Source: Bradyrhizobium sp. 132 (GTDB lineage Bacteria; Pseudomonadota; Alphaproteobacteria; Rhizobiales; Xanthobacteraceae). From it: a stretch of DNA of 49,302 nt. Numbering within the stretch: the stretch's first letter is position 1; the number at the start of each line of letters is the position of its first letter. The DNA lies in the NCBI RefSeq assembly GCF_023074185.1, contig NZ_JADPKY010000155.1, positions 1-49,302 on the forward strand, written 5' to 3'. Below the pieces are notes generated by a model. It saw only the letters and a program-made list of their open reading frames with translations. It did not search any database and was not told where the DNA came from. Positions 17,702 through 27,322 of this stretch are shown in pieces. The position numbers and the translations under genes were made by a program.

Positions 17702-18886
17702 AGCCTCAAGAACCTGGACGCTGGCATCTGCGCCCACACGCTGGCCCGCCTTCGCATAGGCGGCCTCGGTCAGGCGTGCGATCGAGGTCCACGTCGGCAC
17801 GGAATCGCGCAGATCCAGCATTCCTTGACCCTTGGAGTTTCGATAATCAGGATCGCTGATCAAGCGCTCGAGCGACCGGGACAATGCGACGGGTTCATCT
17901 GGCGGAACGAGCGTCCCTTCTGCCTGATCGCTCAGCCATTCCGAAAATGTTCCAAGGTTCGACGCGACAATGGGACGTCCCGCTGCGATCGCCAGCATCA
18001 GCACACCCGACGCGTCGATATCCCGGTACGGAAAAGCCAGGATGTCCGCGCGTGCGACCAGCGAAGTGACTTCATCTTCCGGAACAAAACGCAGGTCAAA
18101 TTCGACATGCTCTTCGAGCTGCAGATCCTTCACCATCGCAAACAGCGGCTCCATCGGCATTTCCGGCCAGCCCACGACCTTCACAACGCAACGCGCCCTA
18201 ACCTCTCGAGGCAGCAGCGCAAGCGCGCGAAGCATGACGTCTACGCCCTTGTAGGGCTTTATCTTGCCGAACAGGAGTATTTGAACGCGCCCGCCCCCGT
18301 CCGAAGGCTCGTCGGCCGGTCGGGCGATATGATCCGTCAGCAATCCGTGCGGGATAACCGATATCCTCTCGTCGAGGATACCAACGCGCAATAGGCGATC
18401 GCGACCAACGGTCGTATGAACGATAAGATGGTCGAAGCAATGCAGAATCTTGAGCGCGCCAATCCGCTGTATCCGCGAGCTCGGATTGTTGTTGAACGGA
18501 TTCGAGTCATGAACGGTCAGCACAGTTGGCGCGATCTTTCTGAACTTGGGAACGAACTGGCTGTCAACGATCGCCAGCGGCGCCCACTGGAAATGGATCA
18601 CATCGGGCGGCGCTCTCCTGAAGCGCCTGATCAGCCGAGCCATTGATTCAGCGTGACTGAGACCCTTCAGTCCCAGCTGCACGTTGCGCGGAAGTTTCTT
18701 GAAAAAGCGCGACTGCATCCCAGAATAAAAATGCCGGTCAAGAAACCGCACTTCGTCGAGGGACGGCTTCTGCCCAAGCTGGCGCCCAACAATGCTGGCT
18801 GCATGCCCAATATCGGTCAATCCTTTGGCTAATTTAAGATCATATGGCCAGGTAAACAGCGACGGATCGATCAGAGCGATTTTCAT
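17690..18886 (-). CDS. GT4 family (GT-B fold) glycosyltransferase
   Basis: The 398-residue product starts MKIALIDPSLFTWPYDLKLA with an N-terminal Rossmann half (VIHFQWAPLAIVDSQFV, TVLTVHDSNPF). The donor-binding half contains VQILLFGKIKPYKGVDVMLR (the GxxxxxKG segment of GT4), DLRFVPEDEV, and DASGVLMLAIAAGRPIVAS, corresponding to the E-rich donor loop although the usual first Glu is replaced by Asp. It ends with a polar tail. There is no membrane helix, so it is likely peripheral at the inner face. It reads away from the GT2 gene at 18994 and its 3' end overlaps the ExoA-like gene. Donor and acceptor are unknown. Confidence 0.85.
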   Translation of the reverse strand: MKIALIDPSLFTWPYDLKLAKGLTDIGHAASIVGRQLGQKPSLDEVRFLDRHFYSGMQSRFFKKLPRNVQLGLKGLSHAESMARLIRRFRRAPPDVIHFQWAPLAIVDSQFVPKFRKIAPTVLTVHDSNPFNNNPSSRIQRIGALKILHCFDHLIVHTTVGRDRLLRVGILDERISVIPHGLLTDHIARPADEPSDGGGRVQILLFGKIKPYKGVDVMLRALALLPREVRARCVVKVVGWPEMPMEPLFAMVKDLQLEEHVEFDLRFVPEDEVTSLVARADILAFPYRDIDASGVLMLAIAAGRPIVASNLGTFSEWLSDQAEGTLVPPDEPVALSRSLERLISDPDYRNSKGQGMLDLRDSVPTWTSIARLTEAAYAKAGQRVGADASVQVLEASRN

Positions 18887-18993
18887 GCGATTGTCTCACC
18901 AACCATGCTTGCGGACCGTGAAATTACTTCTGGCTCATCAACGCATGGATTGATAGCCTTCGGTGACACTGGCGGATTTCCTGAGCGACACAC

Positions 18994-20043
18994 GTGAAGA
19001 TTAGCATCGTCATAACAGTCTACAATTACGAACGGTATGTCGGATTGGCAATCGACAGCGCGTTGAATCAGACGCGTCCGGCGGATGAAATCGTTGTCGT
19101 CGACGATGGCTCGATCGACGGTTCCCGTCAGATCATCGCCGGATATGGTGACAGGATTCGAGCCGTATTTCAGGCAAACCAAGGCAACATCGCAGCATTC
19201 GAGGTCGGGTATCGTGAGGCGACAGGCGATGTGCTGCTGTTCCTCGATGCAGACGATATCCTGATGCCGACAGCAGTGGAAAATGTCGTCGCACACTGGC
19301 GCGAGGGTCTCTCGAAAGTTCAATTCGATCTAGAACTCATCGACGGCGCTGGCACGCCTCTTGGACGCTTATTTTGTGCGTTTCCGAAGTCGTATACATC
19401 ACAGGACGTGCATGCAGCATTTATCCGGTCGGGAACGTACATCTGGCCGGTCATGTCGGGAAATGCGTATTCCAGAGCGTTTCTTCGCCAGGTCATCCCT
19501 CTCAATCCGCCCGTCGGATACGACGGCGCTCTCAACTCGATTGCGCCTCTTTACGGGGACGTCGTCACGGTACAGGCAACCTTGGGGCAATATCGGCTCC
19601 ATGGTCGAAATATCAGCCGGAACGACGCGAAGGGCCGCGCGCAGCGCTTTCCCGATTTCCCCAGGCAAATCGGGTTTCGCGTCGCCGAGTTCGATATCCT
19701 AAAGGCGCATTGCGACAGGAAGTCGGTACATGTGCAAGCTGCAACGCCAATCGATAACGAGATCGTCTTTGTCAACTATCGCCTAGCGTCACGAAAATTG
19801 GGATTGAGGTATGTCGCCCAAGACGCAGACACGTCGAGCTCGCTTCTGCGTCGTGGCATATGGCTCGCCCTGACCGAGACGACACGATGGCGGACCGCGG
19901 CCTCTCATATCGTCTGGTTCACTGCGTTATTCTTGAGTCCGACCTGGCTTGCATACCGGCTGATCATGCTCCGGTTCAACAGGGCAGAACTCCTGAGGCC
20001 GCTCCAGAGGTTCGGCAGCGTCATCCGACGCAAGCACGCCTGA
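18994..20043 (+). CDS. Family 2 glycosyltransferase, paralog of the 34300 gene
   Basis: The 349-residue product starts at GTG 18994 (MKISIVITVYNYERYVGLAI). The GT-A signatures are VVDDGSIDGS (36-44) and LFLDADDILMP (82-92). The middle has SGNAYSRAFL, a segment also present in the GT2 at 34300 (SGNAYPRWFV), and an LHGRNISRN acceptor-type His motif. The C-terminus has a hydrophobic stretch around IVWFTALFLSPTWLAYRLIM, so it probably sits on the membrane. It is divergent from the GT4 gene with about 107 bases between starts, and convergent with the GT25 gene. The sugar is not known. Confidence 0.85.
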   Translation: MKISIVITVYNYERYVGLAIDSALNQTRPADEIVVVDDGSIDGSRQIIAGYGDRIRAVFQANQGNIAAFEVGYREATGDVLLFLDADDILMPTAVENVVAHWREGLSKVQFDLELIDGAGTPLGRLFCAFPKSYTSQDVHAAFIRSGTYIWPVMSGNAYSRAFLRQVIPLNPPVGYDGALNSIAPLYGDVVTVQATLGQYRLHGRNISRNDAKGRAQRFPDFPRQIGFRVAEFDILKAHCDRKSVHVQAATPIDNEIVFVNYRLASRKLGLRYVAQDADTSSSLLRRGIWLALTETTRWRTAASHIVWFTALFLSPTWLAYRLIMLRFNRAELLRPLQRFGSVIRRKHA

Positions 20044-20100
20044 ATGCGCGGTGGCCAAAGGCAACCCACCACGTCAGATCCTCGTCCCCCCAAGCGTCAA

Positions 20101-20919
20101 TCACAGACTTTCGATCCTGCGGATTGTCTCCGGCATTGGCCCGTAAAGATTGGTTACGCCGGCAAGGCGGGCACGAATCCGCCTGTCGGACTGGCGAAGG
20201 CGAAAATTTTCCGACAAGCGCAGAACGTATTCCATCGATTTCCACGCAAACCACGCCGCCCTGTCAAGCGCTGTCGGCTCGCCGAGCGACTCGGCCGCTT
20301 TTGCAATCGACGATGGCAGCGTCAGCTCAAGGCACGGAAATGGAAACAAGCCATAATTGTACAGGCCATTTGCCCAGAAGCGATCCATCTCCCAGTCGAC
20401 TGGCCGATGGATCGTCGTCACGCTGTCGATGAATCGACGTGCGGCGCGGCTGGAGATCAGATAGGCCTGCGTTCCCATTGGCGCGCGCTCAAACCGTACC
20501 AATTCCCGCTGATCCAGCCAGGCCACATGCTTGCTGGGTGCCATGTGTCGCCCATACAGCCGGAGATAACCGATCTCGGCAGCCTTGCAGATATCCGGAA
20601 GCGATCGAAAGTCGAATCCGGCATCGAGAACGACATCGTCTTCTACCACAAGTGTCCATAAATCGTCGGTGTCTGATGCCCCCAGTTGCGCCATGATGCT
20701 CATATGGCTCGCGGCGCAGCCGATCTCGGCTCGTGAAAGGCCCCTGCCCCAAAAGCGGATGGCCAGCCCTTCATCATATTGCGGCAGCCCCTTGGCTGGC
20801 GCACGCAGGGCATCAAAGAAGGTCCACGGAATACCAAGCGAGTCCAGATTTGCACTCGCGCGCTCGCGGCGCTGGGAACCGGCCAAACTAATCGCCACAA
20901 CTCTGAGATCGCTGCCCAT
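20101..20919 (-). CDS. GT25 family glycosyltransferase (LPS/EPS biosynthesis)
   Basis: GT25 enzymes typically add galactose or glucose in lipooligosaccharide or EPS synthesis. I chose ATG 20919 (MGSDLRVVAISLAGSQRRER), preceded by AGGA at about ten bases; an upstream ATG at 20955 lacks a ribosome site. The 272-residue product has the family marks ISLAGSQRRER near the N-terminus, LSRAEIGCAASHMSIM, WTLVVEDDVVL (the DxD-like EDD) and MGTQAYLISSRAARRFI. No membrane helix is evident. It is convergent with the GT2 at 18994 and divergent from the GH16 gene at 21196. The family is firm; the linkage is unknown. Confidence 0.85.
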   Translation of the reverse strand: MGSDLRVVAISLAGSQRRERASANLDSLGIPWTFFDALRAPAKGLPQYDEGLAIRFWGRGLSRAEIGCAASHMSIMAQLGASDTDDLWTLVVEDDVVLDAGFDFRSLPDICKAAEIGYLRLYGRHMAPSKHVAWLDQRELVRFERAPMGTQAYLISSRAARRFIDSVTTIHRPVDWEMDRFWANGLYNYGLFPFPCLELTLPSSIAKAAESLGEPTALDRAAWFAWKSMEYVLRLSENFRLRQSDRRIRARLAGVTNLYGPMPETIRRIESL

Positions 20920-21195
20920 TGGAGTCAGTCCTGCGCTGTCAACTTGGAACCGCATCGCACATCATCTCGAAACGATTAGCGCGAACTTGTCTCTGCTGAC
21001 AAGGAGGAGGCAAGCGGCCAGGCTGCCATGCTCGCGACGATGTTTCACATTGTTATCCCCGTCAGGACGAAATCTGCGGCTATACGCTGAAAGGGTCCGC
21101 ATTCGGACGCCTCGGTGCGAACCGAAGGTTCCTCACTAGCGAGTGAATGCGTACGTCGCGAAAATCATGACGGTCTTAACCTAAGAGAGGCGTGG

Positions 21196-22863
21196 ATGCC
21201 ATCAAAGCGTCGAATCAACGGCACCATGGCAGCAATCTTCGTCGCATCGTTGGTTGTTGGCGGCTCAGCAGTTTATCTAGGCCTGAGCAACGATGGTGCG
21301 CGACAGCGCCTGCGATCCATCACGCCATTCAAGCGAAGCAGCCAAATCGTCGGTGGCGCCGTCGTCGGCCAGAATGGCCGTGGGTTCTATGCCGGCTATA
21401 CGCTGTCCTGGGGTGACGATTTCGACACTCTTGATATCATCGGTCCGGCAAACCCGCGCGGCAAGTTCTTTCCGACTGGCGCCTATCATCCAGGCATCCG
21501 CGGCAATACCATGTCGCTAGGGACAGCCTTTGATGCCGACCCGCTAACGACAGGTTACAAAGACCGTAACCGCGGCGTCGCGGTCGGCTTCGACAACATG
21601 TCGGTTTCCAGTTCGGTGCTGCGGCTCGGGGCGCGCAAGGCTACAGTGCGCGAGCAGCCATTCCTTACACCGACCGACCGGTCCATCAACGGAGGCGTCC
21701 GCCCGCACCTCTCCGCGATGATCCATACGGCCGGGGCATTTGCATATTACCCGACCACCAACGCGGTCATCATCGAGATACGTGCCCGGTTCAGCTCCAG
21801 GCTTACAAATCCGGCTGGCTTTCATCCAGCATTCTGGACCTATTCCGTCACACCCGTGCTCAATCCAACCGGCAACGAGTGGGATCTGGAGTGCAACTCT
21901 CAAGGGATGCACTTCAGCAATATCGTCCACACGTCGGGGGCAATCTCGACCGACAACAGCGCCGGACCGTTCGACTATATGGACGATACGTTCCACGTCT
22001 TCAGCTTCGTCTTTCGAAACGGCGGAAGCACCCAGCTCTACGTCGATGGTGCCCTTCGGTCCCAGTTTGTTGGCGTGGACTCCAATAGCAAGAATATGCC
22101 CTCATTTGTGCTGCTGACGTCACACATATTCAACAATACGTTCGCGGGCGAGGCGTATGACGCCGCGGCGTGGGCCGGCTCGGCGACCGCCTATCTCGAC
22201 GTGGACTGGATCCGCGGCTGGCGGACGGCAGGCGTCGCGCATTGGAAGCCGCTGGTTTCTGTCGAAGGCCTTAATGTCGATTATGACGGCAACGGCAAGG
22301 TCGTGCTCCCGAGCGCCAAGGCCCTCTGGGGTGATGCAAGCGTCACCGAATTCGTCCAGGTCGTACCCTACGACAGCTCCGAACCAGGCATGGCGGAGCA
22401 GACGACGTTTACGCAATTCCCGGCAGGAATTTCGTACGACCCGGCCTCGCGCACGGTCAGGGCGGACTTCACCGCCGGCACGGGCAATGCCGGGCGGTCT
22501 CACGTGGTCGTCTATGGCTACAAGCCTGATGGCTCGACGATGGAACCCCTGCGATTTTCCATTAATCGCGGCCCACGAATGACGACCGGCCCCCTTTCGG
22601 CCGCCGCGGGCGACCGCTACCGCCACGATATCTATGGGGAGTGCGACGCCGGCGTCATGATGCCGAAGATCCTGTCCGTCAAAGGACTACCGCAGGGTCT
22701 CTCCTTTGACGCCCCCACCGGACTCATCACCGGCGCACCAACGGCAACAGGGGTCAGCACCCTGACAATCTCCTGCACAAACAACGCGGGCCAGACAACA
22801 ACGAGGGCGACCACATTCACGGTCGACGCGCACGATCCGGCGGGCCGCTTGGACGGAAGATGA
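21196..22863 (+). CDS. Membrane-anchored GH16-like glycanase with putative Ig domain
   Basis: The 555-residue product starts at ATG 21196 with AGAGAGG at good spacing. Residues 11-30 form an uncleaved signal anchor or signal peptide. A concanavalin-like GH16 domain spans about 65-345: SWGDDFDTLD at its start, GFHPAFWTYS, then the active site NEWDLE (Glu228, Asp230, Glu232; the shorter ExDxE form), and LYVDGALR. A linker follows and then a putative Ig module (LPQGLSFDAPTGLITGAPTA) near 490-545. It could cut or re-join EPS chains in the periplasm or at the cell surface. It ends only ten bases before the convergent pyruvyltransferase gene. Activity is likely since both acidic residues are kept; the substrate is unknown. 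Confidence 0.8.
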   Translation: MPSKRRINGTMAAIFVASLVVGGSAVYLGLSNDGARQRLRSITPFKRSSQIVGGAVVGQNGRGFYAGYTLSWGDDFDTLDIIGPANPRGKFFPTGAYHPGIRGNTMSLGTAFDADPLTTGYKDRNRGVAVGFDNMSVSSSVLRLGARKATVREQPFLTPTDRSINGGVRPHLSAMIHTAGAFAYYPTTNAVIIEIRARFSSRLTNPAGFHPAFWTYSVTPVLNPTGNEWDLECNSQGMHFSNIVHTSGAISTDNSAGPFDYMDDTFHVFSFVFRNGGSTQLYVDGALRSQFVGVDSNSKNMPSFVLLTSHIFNNTFAGEAYDAAAWAGSATAYLDVDWIRGWRTAGVAHWKPLVSVEGLNVDYDGNGKVVLPSAKALWGDASVTEFVQVVPYDSSEPGMAEQTTFTQFPAGISYDPASRTVRADFTAGTGNAGRSHVVVYGYKPDGSTMEPLRFSINRGPRMTTGPLSAAAGDRYRHDIYGECDAGVMMPKILSVKGLPQGLSFDAPTGLITGAPTATGVSTLTISCTNNAGQTTTRATTFTVDAHDPAGRLDGR

Positions 22864-22873
22864 TGCTCGACCG

Positions 22874-23929
22874 TCATTCTTGATTCGGCGACGTCGGAGC
22901 GCCTTTGCACATACCCAGAAAGGTTGCGACCGCCTCGTCCACACTCGTGCTCAATGGTCGGCCCAACTTCTCGAAGGGCTTGCTCCAGGCATCGACAAAA
23001 GTGCTGATCTTTCCATAATTGTTGTCAAGGACCGAGTGCGGGACATTTAACAACACGCAAAATATGTGCGTGTGAAGCCGGTCCGTGATCACATAGGCCG
23101 ACGATCCAACCTGCTTCATTCCACGCGCTACGCGGTTCGACGCCAAAAGGTGAAACCATCGAATGCGCGCGTCGAGCTCGGATGGCATCCTGCCTTTGAA
23201 CACGAGAAGGGACGTCTCAAGCAGCGCCTTGAGAAACAACCACTTTCCCAAGCCGCGCCGTTCCGTCAACCAGTCCTCGACAACTGCAAAGCTCGGAAGC
23301 GGACGAGAACGCGCCCGCTCTACCTTCTCGTGATCGGTTCGAAGCAGCAGCAATAAATTCCTCGTTATTGCCGCTCGCGAGCTCTGCGGCCCCAGGCAAA
23401 ATGCCATGTCCGGACAGAGATCGACGGGCGCCGTGAATTCCTCTCTCGCGACCGTCAAACTCTGCACGTCCCGAACCAGAATCAGGAACTTTTTGTGAGC
23501 GTTGATGATGTCCGCGGCGCGCTGGAGACTTGCCTTCGAGGAGAAGTGTATGGTTTGCGGCAACTGGATGATCTGGCGGTCGGGAAACTCTGATAGAAGC
23601 CTGAGACGAAACTCCTGATGACTTGGCCACAGGTCACCGAAATTGCCGCCGCCATGGATGAGGATAGGTCCGGCAGGAACCGCTCTTTCAAAATCCTCCT
23701 TTGCCCAGGTGTCGTAGGTGCACACGTAGGACGGCGCTCTTCCCAGTTTCTTTTGCAGATAGGTCTCTTCACCCAACCATATGGCGCTGTCTCCGACATT
23801 TGGATGGTTGGGGAAGTCAACCAGTGCAAAGTCGTCGACGCCGTCCAGATAGGGCCCGATGACCCTGTCGATCTCACTCTGCAATTCCGCGATGAGGGTA
23901 CGAGAACCCTTCATGGGATTTTCGGCCAT
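22874..23929 (-). CDS. Polysaccharide pyruvyl transferase family protein
   Basis: This enzyme is expected to form a pyruvate ketal on a sugar of the repeat unit, using phosphoenolpyruvate, as ExoV does for succinoglycan. I chose ATG 23929 (MAENPMKGSRTLIAELQ), giving 351 residues; the longer frame to 24004 has no better signal. Family marks are DFPNHPNVGDSAIWLGEE at the N-terminus, GPILIHGGGNFGDLWP, IIQLPQTIHF, LCPDMAFCLGP, and YVITDRLHTHIFCVLLNVPH near the C-terminus, with the conserved Arg-Leu-His. It reads away from the FkbM gene and towards the GH16 gene. The family call is firm; the acceptor sugar is unknown. Confidence 0.88.
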   Translation of the reverse strand: MAENPMKGSRTLIAELQSEIDRVIGPYLDGVDDFALVDFPNHPNVGDSAIWLGEETYLQKKLGRAPSYVCTYDTWAKEDFERAVPAGPILIHGGGNFGDLWPSHQEFRLRLLSEFPDRQIIQLPQTIHFSSKASLQRAADIINAHKKFLILVRDVQSLTVAREEFTAPVDLCPDMAFCLGPQSSRAAITRNLLLLLRTDHEKVERARSRPLPSFAVVEDWLTERRGLGKWLFLKALLETSLLVFKGRMPSELDARIRWFHLLASNRVARGMKQVGSSAYVITDRLHTHIFCVLLNVPHSVLDNNYGKISTFVDAWSKPFEKLGRPLSTSVDEAVATFLGMCKGAPTSPNQE

Positions 23930-24419
23930 CGTCCTGAACTCTTCGGTGCCGCCGGCCGCATCACAGCATCGAACGGCTTCTGATGCATTACCCAAATTCC
24001 GCATTCGACAAATCCACTTCCGCGTTCCGCGAGGTACTTGCTACAGCTGAGCAAGCACGCATGTGCGTGCTGCCAACGACAGCGCCGGACAGTTTGCGGT
24101 GCCGGGCTCCCTGCGTCAGGCATCAGATTCGATCTTTCGCGCTCAGTCCGGCTTCTGCCCCAATCACGCTCTCGCGTCCCCCCAGTGTCCCTCGCCGGCG
24201 CGGAACAAATCAGGTTCCAGAGAACGGAATATCCGCCCAGCAGCCAAAGGCAGCGTTACCGAGCGCACCGCACATATTCATGACAAAAATCGAATCTATT
24301 GAAGTCTTAAGGTAGGCAAATGTGTCCATCGCCACGAACATAGGCAACGAACCTACCTCGAGTGCCGCCTCTTGAGCAAAGCGGCACCCGGATGCGTTAG
24401 CGAGCTCGGAGTCAGCCGC
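23930..24419. other. Divergent intergenic region, no gene supported
   Basis: These 490 bases separate the pyruvyltransferase and methyltransferase starts. Frames on the plus strand (from about 23983 and 24063) are Pro/Ser/Arg-rich and lack motifs. A TTG at 24372 would extend the methyltransferase by 16 residues, but the ATG at 24420 has the better ribosome site. Both promoters should be here. Confidence 0.4.
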
Positions 24420-25220
24420 ATGATTGGTTTGTTGAAGGACTATGTGAAGTCACGCCTGCTCGATAACGACCTTATGATATCCGGCACATCAAAGGAGGAG
24501 GAGCTCAGGGAGTACTTCCGGGACCTCTTCCCTGTGGCGACGGACAAGAAATTGATTCGATTGGGCGGACCGGCTGACGGTGGCTATCTGGTTCCGGATG
24601 ACCTGGATGGATGCGTCGGTTGCTTTTCGCCGGGCGTTTACAACGTCTCTGATTTCGAGCTCGGGCTAGCCAAACGGGGCATACCATGTTTCCTGGCCGA
24701 CTTCTCAGTGGATGCACCCGCGATCCAGAATGAGCTGCTGGATTTCGAAAAGAAATTCCTCGGCAACGAAAACAACGCCAAGTTCATGACTTTAGAGAAC
24801 TGGATGTCGAGAAAGGGCCCTCAGACCGGCGACCTCATTCTCCAGATGGATATTGAGGGCGGCGAATACGAGGTTCTCATCGAAACGAGCTCAGAGTACC
24901 TGAACCGATTCAGGATCATGATGATCGAGTTCCATTCCTTGGACAGACTTCTCAATCCCATCGGCCTCAAACTCATCCGAGCCGTTTTCAAGAAGATCAC
25001 CAAGCACTTCGACGTCGTACACATCCATCCAAATAATTACTTCAAACCGATCGAATACAGGGACTTCAAGGTGCCGCCGATCATGGAATTCTCGTTCTTG
25101 CGCAAGGATCGCGTTTCTCGTCAGACGCCTGCGAGAAGGTTTCCTCACGACCTCGACAGGAGAAATGTCGCAAACAGAGACGACGTCGCGCTGCCAGACT
25201 GCTGGTTCGCCCCGGAGTGA
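24420..25220 (+). CDS. FkbM-type SAM-dependent methyltransferase
   Basis: The 266-residue product starts at ATG 24420 (MIGLLKDYVKSRLLDNDLM) with GGAG nine bases upstream. The SAM-binding region contains LIRLGGPADGGYLVPDDLDG (the DGGYLVP motif) and SPGVYNVSDFELGLAKRG. Later come LILQMDIEGGEYEVLIE, the typical FkbM DIEGxE motif, and MMIEFHSLD. It would O-methylate a sugar of the EPS or of the lipid-linked unit; 4-O-methylgalactose is known in Bradyrhizobium EPS, which makes this role attractive but unproven. The last 30 residues are polar and Arg-rich. It is convergent with fcl. A start at TTG 24372 cannot be ruled out. Confidence 0.8.
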   Translation: MIGLLKDYVKSRLLDNDLMISGTSKEEELREYFRDLFPVATDKKLIRLGGPADGGYLVPDDLDGCVGCFSPGVYNVSDFELGLAKRGIPCFLADFSVDAPAIQNELLDFEKKFLGNENNAKFMTLENWMSRKGPQTGDLILQMDIEGGEYEVLIETSSEYLNRFRIMMIEFHSLDRLLNPIGLKLIRAVFKKITKHFDVVHIHPNNYFKPIEYRDFKVPPIMEFSFLRKDRVSRQTPARRFPHDLDRRNVANRDDVALPDCWFAPE

Positions 25221-25302
25221 TCGCCCCGAATCGCGCCAACTGCCGACAAACGGGCGCGCGTTCACGCGACCGTTGGCCCGCACAACAAAGCGGTGGCGCT
25301 CC

Positions 25303-26259
25303 CTACTCCACCGCCTGCGCGTTTTCGCTGAGATACGCCTGATAGGCCAGCTTGAGCCCATCCGCGAGTGAGGTCTTGGCCCGCCAACCCAGTTTCGCCA
25401 ACCGGCTGACGTCGAGCAATTTGCGCGGGGTGCCGTCGGGGCGCGCGGTGTCATAGCTGATCTCGCCAGAATAGCCGACGATCGCCGCGACCACGCGAGC
25501 GAATTCAGCGATCGTGATGTCCTCGCCGGTGCCGATGTTGACGAGCTCACCGCTCGAATAGGTCTTCATCAGGTGGATGCAGGCGTCGGCCAGATCGCCG
25601 ACGAAGAGAAATTCGCGCCGCGGCGTGCCGGTGCCCCACACCTCAACGTTCTTCGCCCCCGACATCTTGGCCTCGTGGAACCGGCAGATCAACGCCGCGA
25701 CGACGTGGCTGTATTCAGGATGATAATTGTCGCCGCGACCGTAAAGATTGGTCGGCATCACGCTGATGAAGTTTGATCCGTACTGGCTGCGATACGCCTC
25801 GATCATCTTGATGCCCGCGATCTTGGCGATCGCGTACGGCTCGTTGGTCGGCTCCAGCGGGCCGGTCAGCATCGACTCTTCGCGCAGCGGCTGGGCTGCG
25901 AGCTTTGGATAGATGCAGGATGAGCCGAAGAACATCAGCTTCTCGCATCGATTGACGTGCGCGGCGTGAATGACGTTGGTTGCGATCGCCAGATTATCGT
26001 AAAGGAACTCGGCGCGCAGCGTGTTGTTGGCGACGATGCCACCGACTTTGGCGGCAGCAAGGAACACTGCCTGCGGACGCTTTGCAGCGAACCATTTGTC
26101 GACAGCGGACTGGTCGCGCAGGTCGACCTCGCTCCGCGACACCGTCAGCAGCTCGACATTTTCCTCTGCCAGCCGCCGCACCAGCGCGGCGCCAACCATG
26201 CCGCGATGGCCGGCAACGAAGACGGTCTTACCGGCCAGTTCAAACGGAGTGCTTACCAT
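25303..26259 (-). CDS. fcl: GDP-L-fucose synthase
   Basis: This enzyme performs the 3,5-epimerisation and NADPH reduction of GDP-4-keto-6-deoxymannose to GDP-L-fucose. The 318-residue product (MVSTPFELAGKTVFVAGHRG) starts at ATG 26259 with AGAGG at good spacing. It shows the Rossmann motif AGHRGMVGAAL, the family stretch VFLAAAKVGGIVAN, FGSSCIYP (catalytic Ser/Cys), and NEPYAIAKIAG with the YxxxK pair. NLYGRGDNYHPEYSHV and FLFVGDLADACIHLM are also typical. Its start lies 20 bases inside the end of gmd, so the two are translationally coupled. The same gene is called nolK when it serves Nod factor fucosylation; here the neighbours point to EPS. Confidence 0.95.
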   Translation of the reverse strand: MVSTPFELAGKTVFVAGHRGMVGAALVRRLAEENVELLTVSRSEVDLRDQSAVDKWFAAKRPQAVFLAAAKVGGIVANNTLRAEFLYDNLAIATNVIHAAHVNRCEKLMFFGSSCIYPKLAAQPLREESMLTGPLEPTNEPYAIAKIAGIKMIEAYRSQYGSNFISVMPTNLYGRGDNYHPEYSHVVAALICRFHEAKMSGAKNVEVWGTGTPRREFLFVGDLADACIHLMKTYSSGELVNIGTGEDITIAEFARVVAAIVGYSGEISYDTARPDGTPRKLLDVSRLAKLGWRAKTSLADGLKLAYQAYLSENAQAVE

Positions 26260-27322
26260 TGGCAACCTCTCGCCTGGCCTCGAGCAAATCGCCCGCCATC
26301 ATTTCCTTCACCAGTTGCGCGAACGGGGTCCTGGGTTTCCAACCGAGCTTCTCGCGCGCCTTGCTGGGATCGCCGATCAAGAGATCGACCTCGGTGGGAC
26401 GGAAATAGGTCGGATCGATCCGCACCACGATCTTGCCTGACTTCTTGTCGATGCCGGTTTCCTCGACGCCCTTGCCCCGCCATTCGACACTGCGGCCGAC
26501 TTCGGCAAAGGCAAGCTCCACGAACTCCCGCACCGAGCGGGTCTCCCCGGTTGCTAGCACGAAATCGTCGGGCCCGTCGGCCTGCAAGATCATGTGCATG
26601 CCTTCGACATAATCCCTGGCATGGCCCCAGTCGCGCTTGGCCTCGATATTGCCGAGATAGAGCATTTCTTCGAGGCCCGTCTCGATACGGGCGACGCCGC
26701 GCGTGATCTTGCGGGTGACGAAGGTTTCGCCGCGGATCGGGCTCTCGTGGTTGAACAGGATGCCGTTGCAAGCATACATGCCGTAGGCCTCACGGTAGTT
26801 CACCGTGATCCAGTAGCCGTATAATTTTGCGACGCCGTAAGGCGAGCGCGGATAGAATGGCGTCGTCTCCTTCTGCGGCACTTCCTGCACGAGGCCGTAG
26901 AGCTCGGAGGTGGACGCCTGGTAAAACCGCGTCTCCTTCTCCATGCCGAGAATCCGGATCGCTTCCAACAACCGCAGCGTTCCGATCGCATCCGCGTTCG
27001 CGGTGTATTCCGGGCTCTCGAAACTGACCGCGACGTGGCTCTGCGCGGCCAGATTGTAGACCTCGGTCGGCCGGATCTGCTGCATCAGGCGGATCAGATT
27101 CGTTGAATCCGTCATGTCGCCGTAATGCATCAGGAACGGCACGTTGCCGGCATGCGGGTCCTGGTAGAGATGATCGACACGGGCGGTGTTGAATGAGGAC
27201 GATCGCCGCTTGATGCCGTGGACGGTGTAGCCCAGGCCGAGCAGATACTCGGCGAGATAGGCACCGTCCTGACCAGTGATACCCGTAATCAGCGCGACGC
27301 GGCGCTTCGACCTTTCATTCAT
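26240..27322 (-). CDS. gmd: GDP-mannose 4,6-dehydratase
   Basis: It converts GDP-D-mannose to GDP-4-keto-6-deoxy-D-mannose, the first step to GDP-L-fucose or GDP-rhamnose. The 360-residue product starts MNERSKRRVALITGITGQDG with the NADP-binding TGITGQDGAYLAEYLL. It has YNLAAQSHVAVSFESPEYT, the catalytic STSELYG and SPYGVAKLYGYW (YxxxK), and the GDP-binding tail with RDWGHARDYVEGMH. Length and motifs agree with the family. Its start overlaps the flippase stop by four bases (ATGA), and its end overlaps fcl. This places it inside the operon GT61 - wzx - gmd - fcl. The cytosolic role and pathway are certain. Confidence 0.96.
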   Translation of the reverse strand: MNERSKRRVALITGITGQDGAYLAEYLLGLGYTVHGIKRRSSSFNTARVDHLYQDPHAGNVPFLMHYGDMTDSTNLIRLMQQIRPTEVYNLAAQSHVAVSFESPEYTANADAIGTLRLLEAIRILGMEKETRFYQASTSELYGLVQEVPQKETTPFYPRSPYGVAKLYGYWITVNYREAYGMYACNGILFNHESPIRGETFVTRKITRGVARIETGLEEMLYLGNIEAKRDWGHARDYVEGMHMILQADGPDDFVLATGETRSVREFVELAFAEVGRSVEWRGKGVEETGIDKKSGKIVVRIDPTYFRPTEVDLLIGDPSKAREKLGWKPRTPFAQLVKEMMAGDLLEARREVANGKHSV